This document shows positions 8,523 to 15,216 of a stretch of DNA of 22,408 nt, in pieces. The translations under genes and the position numbers were made by a program. The notes beneath the pieces are model-generated. The model saw only the letters and a list, made by a program, of their open reading frames with translations, searched no databases and had not been told where the DNA came from. Source of the DNA: Ruminococcaceae bacterium UBA1244 (GTDB lineage Bacteria; Bacillota; Clostridia; Oscillospirales; Acutalibacteraceae); contig DBWG01000011.1 of assembly GCA_002308635.1 (NCBI GenBank), forward strand, positions 307 through 22,714, written 5' to 3'. Position 1 is the stretch's first letter, and each line of letters begins with the position of its first letter.

Positions 8523-9512
8523 TTACTCCTGCGCCTGATACTCTGTTTCCGTCATCGACTGAACATATATTCTGCGGTCGAACTCACCGGCACCCTGACT
8601 TGTAACCTTGATCGTGAAATATTTTTCACTCGTTGAACCGGTGGTGTTGCCGGTGGCGGTAACTCTGATATGTCTGAATGCTTCGTTACCTGTCCAGGGC
8701 CATGTTCCGATGTTAGTAGTATCAGAACTGTAAGCAGTCTGCCATATGCCGTTCAGATTAGTTGATGTTTCCACTTTGTATGTCAGTGTATCGTTGCCCA
8801 GAATATTCTGTGCCGCATATACAACTATGATCTTGCGTCCGCCCGCAATTGAAGCTTCATCGCCGTCATTTTCGGCTATTTTTGTATCTGTGTCACCATT
8901 TTCTCCGGCAAGCATGATATAAGACTGATTAACAACATTGCTTCCAAGAAAATCAGGATCATTAAACCAGTTTGTTATAAACATCTGTGCGGCATTTGAA
9001 GCAGTGTCTTTGATAGTTCTTCTCACACGCTTAGCGTTGAGACGTTCGCATTTTACGAAGGTACCGGTTATCGTAGGAGTACTGTATGTCGTGTTGCCCT
9101 GCTTCTGCTGAACAGATTCGGTATGCTTTGCGAAGCGCACTTTAGGCCACTTCCTGAGTACAACAGTGTTTTTGCCTTTTCTTGCCATAAGAGCAACACA
9201 GCAGTAGGGGGATACCTCTTCTCCTGTTTCAACGACACTGCCGTTTCTGACTTCTGCGCCGTATATTTTTGAGAACTCTTCATCGGTAAGACCGTGTATT
9301 CCGAGCGCAAGAGTTCCTTCGCCTTCGTCAACAGCACTGTCAACGATCTCACCATCGCCATAGAGAGATGTAGTGTTGGTTGAAGTGCTGTCGTCATAGG
9401 TCATTAATTTTTTTGTGAGGATAATAGGATTACCGTATACCTCATTTTCCTCATCTGTCATAGGGAATATGTAAAGTCTTTCACAGTTGTAGATTGGTAA
9501 TAATTTTGACAT
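8523..9512 (-). CDS. Major tail (tube) protein, phi13 type
   Basis: A 329-residue protein whose first 200 residues match the phi13-family major tail protein pattern: 'ERLYIFPMTDEEN..YGNPIILTKKLMTYDDSTS..TTSLYGDGE', 'GTLALGIHGLTDEEFSKIYGA', 'VALMARKGKN.VVLRKWPKVRFAKHTESVQQK', 'TPTITGTFVKCE'. These subunits stack into the tail tube. The C-terminal 130 residues are Thr/Asn/Gly-rich with beta-type patterns and probably form an Ig-like decoration domain on the tail surface. The start at 9512 has AAAGGAAAG upstream. It follows the tail terminator gene, the standard order. Confidence 0.9.
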   Translation of the reverse strand: MSKLLPIYNCERLYIFPMTDEENEVYGNPIILTKKLMTYDDSTSTNTTSLYGDGEIVDSAVDEGEGTLALGIHGLTDEEFSKIYGAEVRNGSVVETGEEVSPYCCVALMARKGKNTVVLRKWPKVRFAKHTESVQQKQGNTTYSTPTITGTFVKCERLNAKRVRRTIKDTASNAAQMFITNWFNDPDFLGSNVVNQSYIMLAGENGDTDTKIAENDGDEASIAGGRKIIVVYAAQNILGNDTLTYKVETSTNLNGIWQTAYSSDTTNIGTWPWTGNEAFRHIRVTATGNTTGSTSEKYFTIKVTSQGAGEFDRRIYVQSMTETEYQAQE

Positions 9513-9527
9513 AATTAATCTTTCCTT

Positions 9528-9872
9528 TCATGTATAATTAAAATCAACGCTTTTCTGATAGTATTTCGGATGGTCGCTGTTAGCAGAATAAGACCCGCCC
9601 GACCTGCAAAAACCGTTTTCTATCATAAGAGGTAAAAGTATATCATAGGTTTCATCAATAGCGGATGTACTGTCCGCCACAATATCCAGAGTAATAAAAT
9701 ACTCGGTTTCTTCTTCAAAGCCGTCACCGAACAGCTTCGGAACATCATAGAAATTGTACCCTATATAAACAGGCGGCGCACGGTTCTCAAACTCTATTAC
9801 ACCATGCTTGAACGGCACCCCGACTTCTGTCAGGATGCCGTCCACCATTTCACAAAATTCTCTGTCATTCAT
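9528..9872 (-). CDS. Tail terminator / tail completion protein
   Basis: A 114-residue protein between the gp10-like gene and the major tail protein, where tail terminators (lambda gpU-like, DUF3168-like) sit. Its pattern fits the family: a short N-terminal helix, a 'YIGYNFYDVPKLFGDGFEEETEYFITLDIVAD' strand region with an acidic turn, then 'YDILLPLMIENGFCRSGG'. Such proteins cap the tail tube and contact the head connector. The start overlaps the last codons of the upstream gene (ATGAATGA region), which suggests translational coupling. The assignment rests mainly on gene order and general pattern. Confidence 0.7.
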   Translation of the reverse strand: MNDREFCEMVDGILTEVGVPFKHGVIEFENRAPPVYIGYNFYDVPKLFGDGFEEETEYFITLDIVADSTSAIDETYDILLPLMIENGFCRSGGSYSANSDHPKYYQKSVDFNYT

Positions 9873-10467
9873 CTTCCATCACCTCATCAAGTGCCGTTTC
9901 AAGCTCCTGCGCAACAGCATTTACGGCTTCTTCAACCTTGTTGTCAAATCCCCTGCGAACGTGAGGAACTGGAGCAATAGCACCTTTCTTAATTGTTACT
10001 TCTGTTGGTTCAGCTTCGGAATATTTCCAGCCCTTTGCGTTTTTGCGGTTTGATGAAGAAGGAACTTTTTTTCTGCGTTTGCGTTTCTGCTTCATTGTTT
10101 CACCGCTTCTTTGAGGGCTTTGCCCGGGTCTGCCGAACTCATAGGTAAGCCCGATAATGCCGTCACTTTCCTTTTGCCAGTATTTATCGCCTGCTCCGAC
10201 ATTAAAACTGTCTTCCTGATAACCGGTGTTTACGCTTACAAAATGTTTTTTAGAAACGGTCAGACGGCTTTTTTTCAGTGCCTTTGAAAGCCTTTTCCCG
10301 ACCTTCTGTGTACTTATCAGCCTTTTTTGTTCAGCAAGAATAATATCCCCGCCCTTGTTAATGCCGTCTCTGATAGCCTTGTTTGCCTTTTCGTCAAAAG
10401 CGTTAAGCTTGTTTATCATTGACCTGATATCCGGCAATTCACTGTGGAACATTTCTTCTGCACTCAA
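9865..10467 (-). CDS. HK97 gp10-like head-tail joining protein
   Basis: About 200 residues. The N-terminal half has 'IRSMINKLNAFDEKANKAIRDGINKGGDIILAEQKRLIS', the opening helix pattern of HK97 gp10-like proteins, and the C-terminal part holds 'GLTYEFGRPGQ' and 'PHVRRGFDNKVEEAVNAVAQEL', also typical. A Lys/Arg-rich insert (KQKRKRRKKVPSSSNRKN) lies near residue 130. The longest frame starts at a TTG at 10485, but AAAGGAG falls inside it, so I choose TTG at 10467 with an eight-base spacing. It begins directly after the terminator-like hairpin that closes the third toxin cassette. Confidence 0.78.
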   Translation of the reverse strand: MSAEEMFHSELPDIRSMINKLNAFDEKANKAIRDGINKGGDIILAEQKRLISTQKVGKRLSKALKKSRLTVSKKHFVSVNTGYQEDSFNVGAGDKYWQKESDGIIGLTYEFGRPGQSPQRSGETMKQKRKRRKKVPSSSNRKNAKGWKYSEAEPTEVTIKKGAIAPVPHVRRGFDNKVEEAVNAVAQELETALDEVMEDE

Positions 10468-10496
10468 AAAATCATCTCCTTTCAAATTTCGGGCAT

Positions 10497-10522
10497 AAAA
10501 ATACCGCCCTTTTCAGGACGGT
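10497..10522 (-). terminator. Intrinsic-terminator-like hairpin ending the third toxin cassette
   Basis: On the minus strand ACCGTCC and GGGCGGT form a seven-base-pair stem (one G-U pair) with a six-base loop, followed by ATTTTTAT. It starts just after the zinc-ribbon gene and lies before the gp10-like gene. Its plus-strand border GGGCATAAAAATACCGCCC is closely similar to those at 14869 and 20345. Confidence 0.75.
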
Positions 10523-10526
10523 GTTT

Positions 10527-10745
10527 TTATATAACTGCTGTATTTCCGAAATACTTTACACAATTCGGGAAAGGATATCCGCTTGCTCTTGATATATAGC
10601 CGCATTTCTCACAAGTAATTTCCATGCTGTTTTCGTTTTGACTGTAACAGTATTTTATTTTAGACCCACAGTCAGGACACACTACATCGGAGATGTTTTC
10701 TTTTGTTCCATCTATTAAAATATCGTCAATATCATACCAATCCAT
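10527..10745 (-). CDS. Small zinc-ribbon protein, candidate immunity protein
   Basis: A 72-residue acidic protein with two CxxC pairs (CPDC at about residues 23-26 and CEKC at about 45-48), a classic zinc-ribbon layout. The start overlaps the last 14 bases of the upstream toxin-like gene, with AGGGGTGGG just upstream, so the two are tightly coupled. It is the last gene before a terminator-like hairpin. Being small and overlapping a variable-domain protein is what is expected of an immunity gene. The immunity role is inference, and no named immunity family is recognised. Confidence 0.65.
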   Translation of the reverse strand: MDWYDIDDILIDGTKENISDVVCPDCGSKIKYCYSQNENSMEITCEKCGYISRASGYPFPNCVKYFGNTAVI

Positions 10746-11442
10746 AATCCCACCCCTTCATTTTAAAGTATTTCTTAATTACACGATTTATGTACTTATG
10801 TCTTACAGAATCCGAAGCAGTATTGAGTTTACTGAATTTTGTGCTGTATCGGGAACGCACCATTATACGTGCTTCTAATTCTTCATGAACGATAGTGTCT
10901 ATCAGAGCTTCTTTTGTATCAGAATATTGCTTGCCAATTTCCATAGATTTTATCTTTATTCTGCCCGTTGGTAAAATCGTACCAACAGTTTTTCCTGCCG
11001 AAGCTATTCTGCCATTATACACGGGAGTAAATGACATTTTCACTCCTGACAGTTCATTTTCAATTATAGAATTGATCTGATCATTTGAAACAGGATATTT
11101 TCCTCTTACGAGCTTATTTCTTGTATTATCTCCCGAACCACCGCCGGAAGAACTTTCCGACCCGTGCGGCACACTGCCCGTAAAACGACCGTGTTCGTCA
11201 CGGGTAGAATAATCCTCACCCTTGCAGACATATCCGGTAACACGCTTTATGTACGGCTTTTTCTGCTTTTCAAGGTCATTTCTTAAGTCAATTATAAGCC
11301 TCAGGACACCGTCCGTCAAGTCCTTCGGATAACCTTTTTCAGACATATCAAAGAAAATATCTATGCACTTTTTCAGTAACTTTTCCAGCTTTACAACCCC
11401 CTCTGTCTCATCATTGCACATTGCACATTGTACATTGAACAT
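10732..11442 (-). CDS. Putative phage-borne polymorphic toxin with HEELEAR motif domain
   Basis: Up to 236 residues in three parts. Residues 15-75 form a short helical domain of unknown type. Residues 81-104 are a linker, RDEHGRFTGS followed by a Ser/Gly-rich stretch, related to that in the portal protein. Residues 110-236 form a C-terminal domain with 'GRIKIKSMEIG' and 'IDTIVHEELEARIMVR' (H186, E187), resembling C-terminal domains seen on phage MuF proteins; a metal-binding or nuclease role is possible but unproven. ATG 11442 has AAAGAGG eleven bases upstream but reads through a heptamer repeat. CTG at 11388, behind GAGGGGG, is an alternative. It is inserted between head closure and gp10-like genes. 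Confidence 0.65.
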   Translation of the reverse strand: MFNVQCAMCNDETEGVVKLEKLLKKCIDIFFDMSEKGYPKDLTDGVLRLIIDLRNDLEKQKKPYIKRVTGYVCKGEDYSTRDEHGRFTGSVPHGSESSSGGGSGDNTRNKLVRGKYPVSNDQINSIIENELSGVKMSFTPVYNGRIASAGKTVGTILPTGRIKIKSMEIGKQYSDTKEALIDTIVHEELEARIMVRSRYSTKFSKLNTASDSVRHKYINRVIKKYFKMKGWDYGLV

Positions 11443-11444
11443 TG
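11412..11444. repeat. Seven-base tandem repeat, CATTGNA type
   Basis: About 4.7 heptamer units on the plus strand: CATTGCA, CATTGCA, CATTGTA, CATTGAA, CATTG. On the minus strand it covers the first codons of the longest frame of the HEELEAR-domain gene, so it may have supplied or moved that start. Confidence 0.88.
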
Positions 11445-11446
11445 AT

Positions 11447-11758
11447 TCAGTATCCTCTTTCGAGGGAAAGTCTTACATAGAGGTCGTTTGCGCCTGCGCC
11501 TGTACCGTTTATGCGGTAGAGAACACCGGAAATTTCCGCATAATTGTAGCTGTCGCTTTCAAAGTCACTGCGCCATAGATAAGCGGTGAGATCGGTTTTT
11601 CTGCCTGCGCTTTCACTTGTTGCCTGAAAGTAAAGCCCCGGAAGGGAGAGACAGCAGCTTACAGTTTTTTCAGATAATACAGACTTGCCGGAAGAATGTC
11701 CGTAAGGGTCCTGTAATTTTTTCAGCGTAATGCTGTCACGGAATGTCATTGCTCTCAT
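11447..11758 (-). CDS. Head closure / head-tail joining protein
   Basis: About 103 residues matching phage head-tail joining proteins (SPP1 gp16/HK97-like stoppers): 'MTFRDSITLKKLQDPYGHSSG' at the start and 'DFESDSYNYAEISGVLYRINGTG' toward the end. A longer frame opens at 11794 inside the previous gene. I choose ATG 11758 because GGAAGGCGG lies about six bases upstream and the protein then begins at the conserved region. It overlaps the upstream connector gene by 23 bases. The protein seals the connector after DNA packaging. Confidence 0.78.
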   Translation of the reverse strand: MRAMTFRDSITLKKLQDPYGHSSGKSVLSEKTVSCCLSLPGLYFQATSESAGRKTDLTAYLWRSDFESDSYNYAEISGVLYRINGTGAGANDLYVRLSLERGY

Positions 11759-12062
11759 TGTCAGCCGCCTTCCTGTTTTTGGTCTGGAGCGCAAAGGAGA
11801 TGTTTCTCATCATCTGCGCGGTTGCTGATCCTTCCTTGTTGTTAAGCTCTCCGAAGCGGTCTGCGTACATCTGAGCCGCACCATAGATAACAAATCTTTT
11901 AGCGGATTCACAGCTTGTAAAATCCTGCTGTCCTGTCTGCATGACGCAAAGCTCAACAGCGGATTCAATATAGCTCCGAAGTCTGACTTTTTCTGCGCTT
12001 GAGCTTATTCCTAAGTACTGCGCTGTTTCCTCAATAAGTGATTCTATATCTACATTCATCAT
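11736..12062 (-). CDS. gp6-like head-tail connector protein
   Basis: A 108-residue, mostly helical protein with the pattern of HK97 gp6/SPP1 gp15-like connectors: 'ESLIEETAQYLGISSSAEKVRLRSYIESAVELC', then 'AKRFVIYGAAQMYADRFGELNNKEGSATAQMMRNISFALQ'. It would form the ring below the portal. Two ATG codons in tandem follow AGGGGG; the second, at 12059, has the better five-base spacing, so the mature start may be one residue shorter. It is the first gene after the capsid and is separated from it by a repeat element. Confidence 0.8.
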   Translation of the reverse strand: MMNVDIESLIEETAQYLGISSSAEKVRLRSYIESAVELCVMQTGQQDFTSCESAKRFVIYGAAQMYADRFGELNNKEGSATAQMMRNISFALQTKNRKAADNESNDIP

Positions 12063-12090
12063 ATCCCCCTTTTCAATGTTCTGCCCATAC

Positions 12091-12196
12091 TGTCATTCCG
12101 ACTACCCACAATGTCATTCCGAGCGAAGCAAGGAATCTTTTTCACAAAACCAGCGCAAGCGTTAAGATTCCTCGTCGCAAGCTCCTCGGAATGACA
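12091..12196. repeat. Palindromic interspersed repeat (REP/MITE-like)
   Basis: TGTCATTCCGAG (12112-12123) pairs with CTCGGAATGACA (12185-12196), and inside these AAGGAATCTT pairs with AAGATTCCT, giving a long imperfect hairpin of about 85 bases. An extra copy of TGTCATTCCG lies at 12091-12100. The open frame through this element (12059-12280) is a shadow, not a gene. It has no transposase and lies between capsid and connector genes. Such TGTCATTCCGAG elements are widely scattered in bacterial genomes. Confidence 0.8.
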
Positions 12197-12207
12197 GGTA
12201 AGCAACT

Positions 12208-12242
12208 GCTCTGAACTCTTAGCTCTGAGCTCTGAGCTGTTA
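12208..12242. repeat. Seven-base tandem repeat, GCTCTGA type
   Basis: Five heptamers on the plus strand: GCTCTGA, ACTCTTA, GCTCTGA, GCTCTGA, GCTGTTA. The last unit supplies the capsid gene stop codon (TAA on the minus strand, 12240-12242). It is the same family as the tract at 7938. Confidence 0.85.
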
Positions 12243-13445
12243 AGCCGTAATCGCACCGTTAATCCATGAATCAGAATCAACCTGCTTGAAGTCAGCTCTG
12301 AGGTAAGCGCGAAGGAAGGTCATGCCGTTCTGGAATGCGGAAACGGTGTGTGTTACAGCCTCGTTGCCTGTACCTTCTGTGTAGCTGATGGTTGCGCTGT
12401 TTGAAGCGGCGATGCTCATCTGACGGCGGTCAAAGATACGTACAGCCTCATGCAAGTCGCCGATAATGAAGGGCATTTTTGTTCTGTTGTTAGAGGCGGC
12501 AGCTGAAGCCAGTACAGAGTTAGGCACATGAACAACAGGCACGATAAATCCGCCGATATTGATAGCCGGTTCACCTCTGCCGGATGGATCATAGAAGAAA
12601 TAATCACGGTTGTTGCTGTCCTGAAGGTTGCACAGATAAGCGTAACCGTCATCATTTGTGTAAATTTTTGAAGTATTGGAATATGCTCCGCCGAGAGTTG
12701 CGATAAGAGCCGTTCTCAGTGAAGGGATACCGCCGGAGATAGCTGTTTCAGTCTTTGCCTGTAGGATAGAAAGTACCTTGCTGTTGATGGTATCCTCACG
12801 GCAGAGAGCAAAATGCTTTGAAATTTCAGCGCTGATATTTACAGCAGTGTCCTCAAAAAGTTCATCTGTCACCTGAATGATACCGCCGTATTTCTTGACG
12901 CTGTAGGAAAGCACCTCATACTGCGGATTCGAGATAAGCGGAATAGCTCCGCTCTCGCTTACTTCCGCAAAAGGCGCAGACTGGTTTCTTTTGCGGAAGG
13001 TGCGTGAACCGGTGAGGGTATTGACGTTTTCAACACCGACATAGGGTTCAAAACTGAATCTGTTTGTCTTGTATTCGTTGATGCTTGTCTGAATGTCCTG
13101 CGGAACGGTATATCCGCCGTTTGCGCTGCTTCCCTCAGACATAAGACCCTTTGTCAGGACAAAACGGCTTCTGAAAGCCTTGATAAAGGCTGATTCCTCT
13201 TTCGGTTCTGAGGAAGATGTTCCGGGAATGCTTTTTGTATCGGATTCGGAAGACTCTGCAAACCTGTTTTCGGATTCAAAAAGCTTCTTTTCAACCTCAT
13301 AATCCTTGTTAAGCTCGTCAACCTTAGCAAGCTTTTCAAGCGCCTTGTCGGTCTCTCCGTTATCTCTGAGGATTCTTGCTTCTTTTGTGAGGGTGCTTAT
13401 CTCCTCTGAAAGCTCGTACATTTTCTTACTGCATTTGATATTCAT
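12240..13445 (-). CDS. Major capsid protein, HK97 fold
   Basis: A 401-residue protein with the two-part HK97 layout. Residues 1-100 are a charged helical scaffold (delta) domain, and the mature capsid domain starts around residue 105 ('SSANGGYTVPQDIQTSINEYK'). Typical mature-domain segments are 'GSRTFRKRNQSAPFAEVSESGAIPLISNPQYEVLSYSVKKYGGIIQVTDELFEDTAVNI' and 'KMPFIIGDLHEAVRIFDRRQMSI'. The delta domain is normally removed by the protease encoded just upstream, probably near residue 100. The gene start overlaps the protease end by 20 bases. The protein forms the capsid shell. Confidence 0.95.
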   Translation of the reverse strand: MNIKCSKKMYELSEEISTLTKEARILRDNGETDKALEKLAKVDELNKDYEVEKKLFESENRFAESSESDTKSIPGTSSSEPKEESAFIKAFRSRFVLTKGLMSEGSSANGGYTVPQDIQTSINEYKTNRFSFEPYVGVENVNTLTGSRTFRKRNQSAPFAEVSESGAIPLISNPQYEVLSYSVKKYGGIIQVTDELFEDTAVNISAEISKHFALCREDTINSKVLSILQAKTETAISGGIPSLRTALIATLGGAYSNTSKIYTNDDGYAYLCNLQDSNNRDYFFYDPSGRGEPAINIGGFIVPVVHVPNSVLASAAASNNRTKMPFIIGDLHEAVRIFDRRQMSIAASNSATISYTEGTGNEAVTHTVSAFQNGMTFLRAYLRADFKQVDSDSWINGAITA

Positions 13446-14112
13446 AATTCATTTTCCTTTCTATGTTTTTAATTTCTGCTTCAACAAGCCTTTCGTCAAG
13501 CGCAGTGCCTGCACCTTGAACCGTGTTTTGTTCTTCCTCGCCTTCGGTATAGCTTTTGCGTACGTTGAAGGACTTTATCACTCCGGCATCAGGCTGAGCC
13601 GGTACAGCCACAAAGCTTACTTCATAAGCGTCCGTAATGCCCTTAAGCGTATAAACGCACATATCACCGCTGTACATTCTGCCTGCAACATGCATGCAGT
13701 CCTGCCTTGATTTGCCGCATATAGAGCATACAGCCTGCTGAGCGGCACAGCCTATGCTGACTTCCTTTTTTATGCCAGCGTCAAGCTGTGCGATAAAATC
13801 TTTTGTGCTGTCGGTAACAGGCAGATATGCAAAAGCTGTGAGATGTTTGACACCTGCACCCTTGTTCTCGACCTGAGTACGATAGATGCGTGCGGTCTGA
13901 TTGTCCGCCGACCAAATATGGTCACGGATAACGGTTTTACCGATACAAAGCACAGCAAGCTCGTCAAGTGCATTGTCGTCAAACCTTTCAAAGTCCCTGT
14001 CGACCTGATTTGTACAAAGAACCAGCGGAAAGGTATACACTTCATCCGCTTTCAGCTCCCTGCGGGTATGCTTGTTGATAAGCTCAAGATCTTCCTTTGT
14101 CACCTCTGACAT
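13426..14112 (-). CDS. Prohead (capsid maturation) protease
   Basis: A 228-residue protein directly upstream of, and overlapping, the capsid gene. The pattern fits herpesvirus-assemblin-type prohead proteases: 'DNALDELAVLCIGKTVIRDHIWSADNQTARIYRT' with candidate catalytic His65, 'AGIKKEVSIGC' with candidate Ser119, and the closing 'DAYEVSFVAVPAQPDAG'. Between the catalytic Ser and the end lies a Cys/His cluster (C129, C132, C139, H141) that could bind zinc, an addition absent from textbook members. The C-terminal 45 residues are charged. It cuts the capsid scaffold domain during maturation. Confidence 0.88.
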   Translation of the reverse strand: MSEVTKEDLELINKHTRRELKADEVYTFPLVLCTNQVDRDFERFDDNALDELAVLCIGKTVIRDHIWSADNQTARIYRTQVENKGAGVKHLTAFAYLPVTDSTKDFIAQLDAGIKKEVSIGCAAQQAVCSICGKSRQDCMHVAGRMYSGDMCVYTLKGITDAYEVSFVAVPAQPDAGVIKSFNVRKSYTEGEEEQNTVQGAGTALDERLVEAEIKNIERKMNYEYQMQ

Positions 14113-14132
14113 TCATTTCACCCCCCTTCAAT

Positions 14133-14153
14133 GAGTTAGGAATTAGGAGTTGT
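14133..14153. repeat. Seven-base tandem repeat, GAGTTAG type
   Basis: Three heptamers on the plus strand, GAGTTAG, GAATTAG, GAGTTGT, directly upstream of the protease ribosome site. A two-unit relative (GAGTTAG, GAGTGCG) is seen on the minus strand at the end of the tape measure gene near 2960-2974. Confidence 0.65.
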
Positions 14154-14177
14154 TCCCTCATCCGATTCTTACCTTCA

Positions 14178-14291
14178 TTAACATTGCACAGTCATTCCGC
14201 CGATAGCTTCCTGACTTAGCCTCATGATCTCTTCAAGCGTCACATCTTCACCTTCTTTCCGGGTATTAATAAAGCAGTCTGCTAAGGACAT
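14178..14291 (-). CDS. Possible 37-residue small protein
   Basis: A short frame from ATG at 14291 to TAA at 14178 gives 37 residues, acidic in the middle (RKEGEDVTLEEIMRLSQEAIGG) and able to form an amphipathic helix. AAGGGA lies about five bases upstream of the start, a fair ribosome site. The start codon sits in the centre of a long palindrome (14273-14313). It ends 65 bases before the protease. It may be a real short phage gene or a remnant; no family is recognised. Confidence 0.4.
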   Translation of the reverse strand: MSLADCFINTRKEGEDVTLEEIMRLSQEAIGGMTVQC

Positions 14292-14573
14292 TAATGTCCC
14301 TTGCAAACTGCTGATTTATCAGATTTTAAAAGCCAAATTTGCGGATTTTCTGCAAATTTGCCGTTTAAAATACAGAATTTCAGTCTTTTAAATAGACCAA
14401 CTGCTTTTTTAAATACACCAACTAAAATCAAAAACCAGTTGTTTTGATTTTAATTTTAGTTAAGGAAATTTAAAATTTAGTCAACGGCAAGTTACAGGCA
14501 AGTTAAAAAAACGCATAAACAAGCCATTTTCCTTAACTAAACAGCATCTCAAATTGGTTAAGCAAGTTAAAGG
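14273..14573. repeat. Non-coding, AT-rich region dense in inverted and direct repeats
   Basis: Apart from the first codons of the possible small gene, no coding frame is credible here. The stretch holds a long imperfect palindrome at 14273-14313 centred on ACATTAATGT. A hairpin has 20-base arms (14323-14342 and 14352-14371, two mismatches). AAAATCAAAA (14424-14433) pairs with TTTTGATTTT (14442-14451). A 14-base inverted pair (TTTAGTTAAGGAAA at 14455-14468, complement at 14528-14541) follows. Two 17-base direct repeats TTTTAAATASACCAACT (14386, 14407) are spaced 21 bases apart. GCAAGTTA occurs three times. The function is unknown. Confidence 0.75.
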
Positions 14574-14846
14574 CTATTTCATATAGTAAACGTTTTCTCC
14601 ATTTTCAAGTGCTTTCATGATACTGCTGATTTCTGCTTCTGCCTTTTCAAAAGTATCATAACAGTCCAAGATATAAGAAGCATTTGAACCGCAGCTTTTT
14701 ATATCATCAGTTATTGTAAGCCTATAAATATCCTTGCTTTTCGATTTGGAAATGCTCAATACTTTGTCATCATCTGCATTTAAGCTGACAACTTTCAAAC
14801 GGTATATTGCATTGCCGAATGGTCTGTTTTTAGGTACAATTTTCAT
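14574..14846 (-). CDS. Small protein of unknown function
   Basis: A 90-residue protein of mixed charge with an alternating N-terminal half ('GNAIYRLKVVSLNADDDKVLSIS', 'YRLTITDDI') that suggests beta strands, and a C-terminal helix ('DTFEKAEAEISSIMKALENGENVYYMK'). The start has an ideal ribosome site (GAAAGGAGAAGAAA). It lies directly after the terminator-like hairpin that ends the toxin-orphan array and before the repeat-rich non-coding region. No family is recognised. It may be an ordinary phage accessory gene or the last member of the cassette array. Confidence 0.65.
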   Translation of the reverse strand: MKIVPKNRPFGNAIYRLKVVSLNADDDKVLSISKSKSKDIYRLTITDDIKSCGSNASYILDCYDTFEKAEAEISSIMKALENGENVYYMK

Positions 14847-14868
14847 TTTCTTCTCCTTTCACGGCATG

Positions 14869-14895
14869 AAAAAACCGCCCTCACCGAGAGCGGTT
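14869..14895 (-). terminator. Intrinsic-terminator-like hairpin ending the portal-region cassette array
   Basis: On the minus strand AACCGCTCTC, GGT loop, GAGGGCGGTT gives a ten-base-pair stem with one G-U pair, followed by TTTT. It overlaps the last codons of the upstream gene, whose TGA stop covers the loop and the first base of the second arm. Plus-strand border: CGGCATGAAAAAACCGCCC. Confidence 0.82.
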
Positions 14896-15204
14896 AACTG
14901 ATTTTGTTAGAATATGCTGTATAAAATCATCGTTAAGTTCGAGATCGTACTTATCAAAAAGAAAAACTTCTTCATTTGTCCAAACATAAACTCCATCGTT
15001 ATATGTCTTAACACTTTCCGAACCTATTTTTTTACCTGTAATGTAATCGGTTGCAGAACAAGTAACAACAGTATAAACGTTATCAAATTGATGGAAATAG
15101 TTCATTACAATTTGTTTGTTTTCAGTAGGTTTTCTAATACCTTCTTTTACAGATGTCAATTGACAATTGTCTGTTGTTTCACAATATGAAGTTATTTCTT
15201 TCAT
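14881..15204 (-). CDS. Candidate immunity protein paired with orphan toxin domain B
   Basis: A 107-residue protein starting 12 bases after the stop of orphan domain B, with AGGTGA upstream. It shows beta-strand patterns ('FDNVYTVVTCSATDYITGKK', 'TYNDGVYVWTNEEVFLFDKYDLEL') and an acidic helix near the end ('LNDDFIQHILTKS'). Its position directly after a toxin-like domain and directly before a terminator-like hairpin is that of an immunity gene. No named immunity family is recognised. It is intact although the adjoining toxin domain has no start codon, as expected if immunity is selected for on its own. Confidence 0.55.
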   Translation of the reverse strand: MKEITSYCETTDNCQLTSVKEGIRKPTENKQIVMNYFHQFDNVYTVVTCSATDYITGKKIGSESVKTYNDGVYVWTNEEVFLFDKYDLELNDDFIQHILTKSVNRSR

Positions 15205-15216
15205 GCAAAATCACCT

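Noticed and set aside
12059..12280. 73-residue open frame on the minus strand
   Set aside because: It is the translation of the palindromic repeat and heptamer tract (Ser/Glu/Leu-rich repeat peptide), has no ribosome site, and overlaps the capsid stop.
2901..14153. Short direct repeats considered as a CRISPR array
   Set aside because: Units are seven bases in direct tandem with no spacers, and no cas genes are present.
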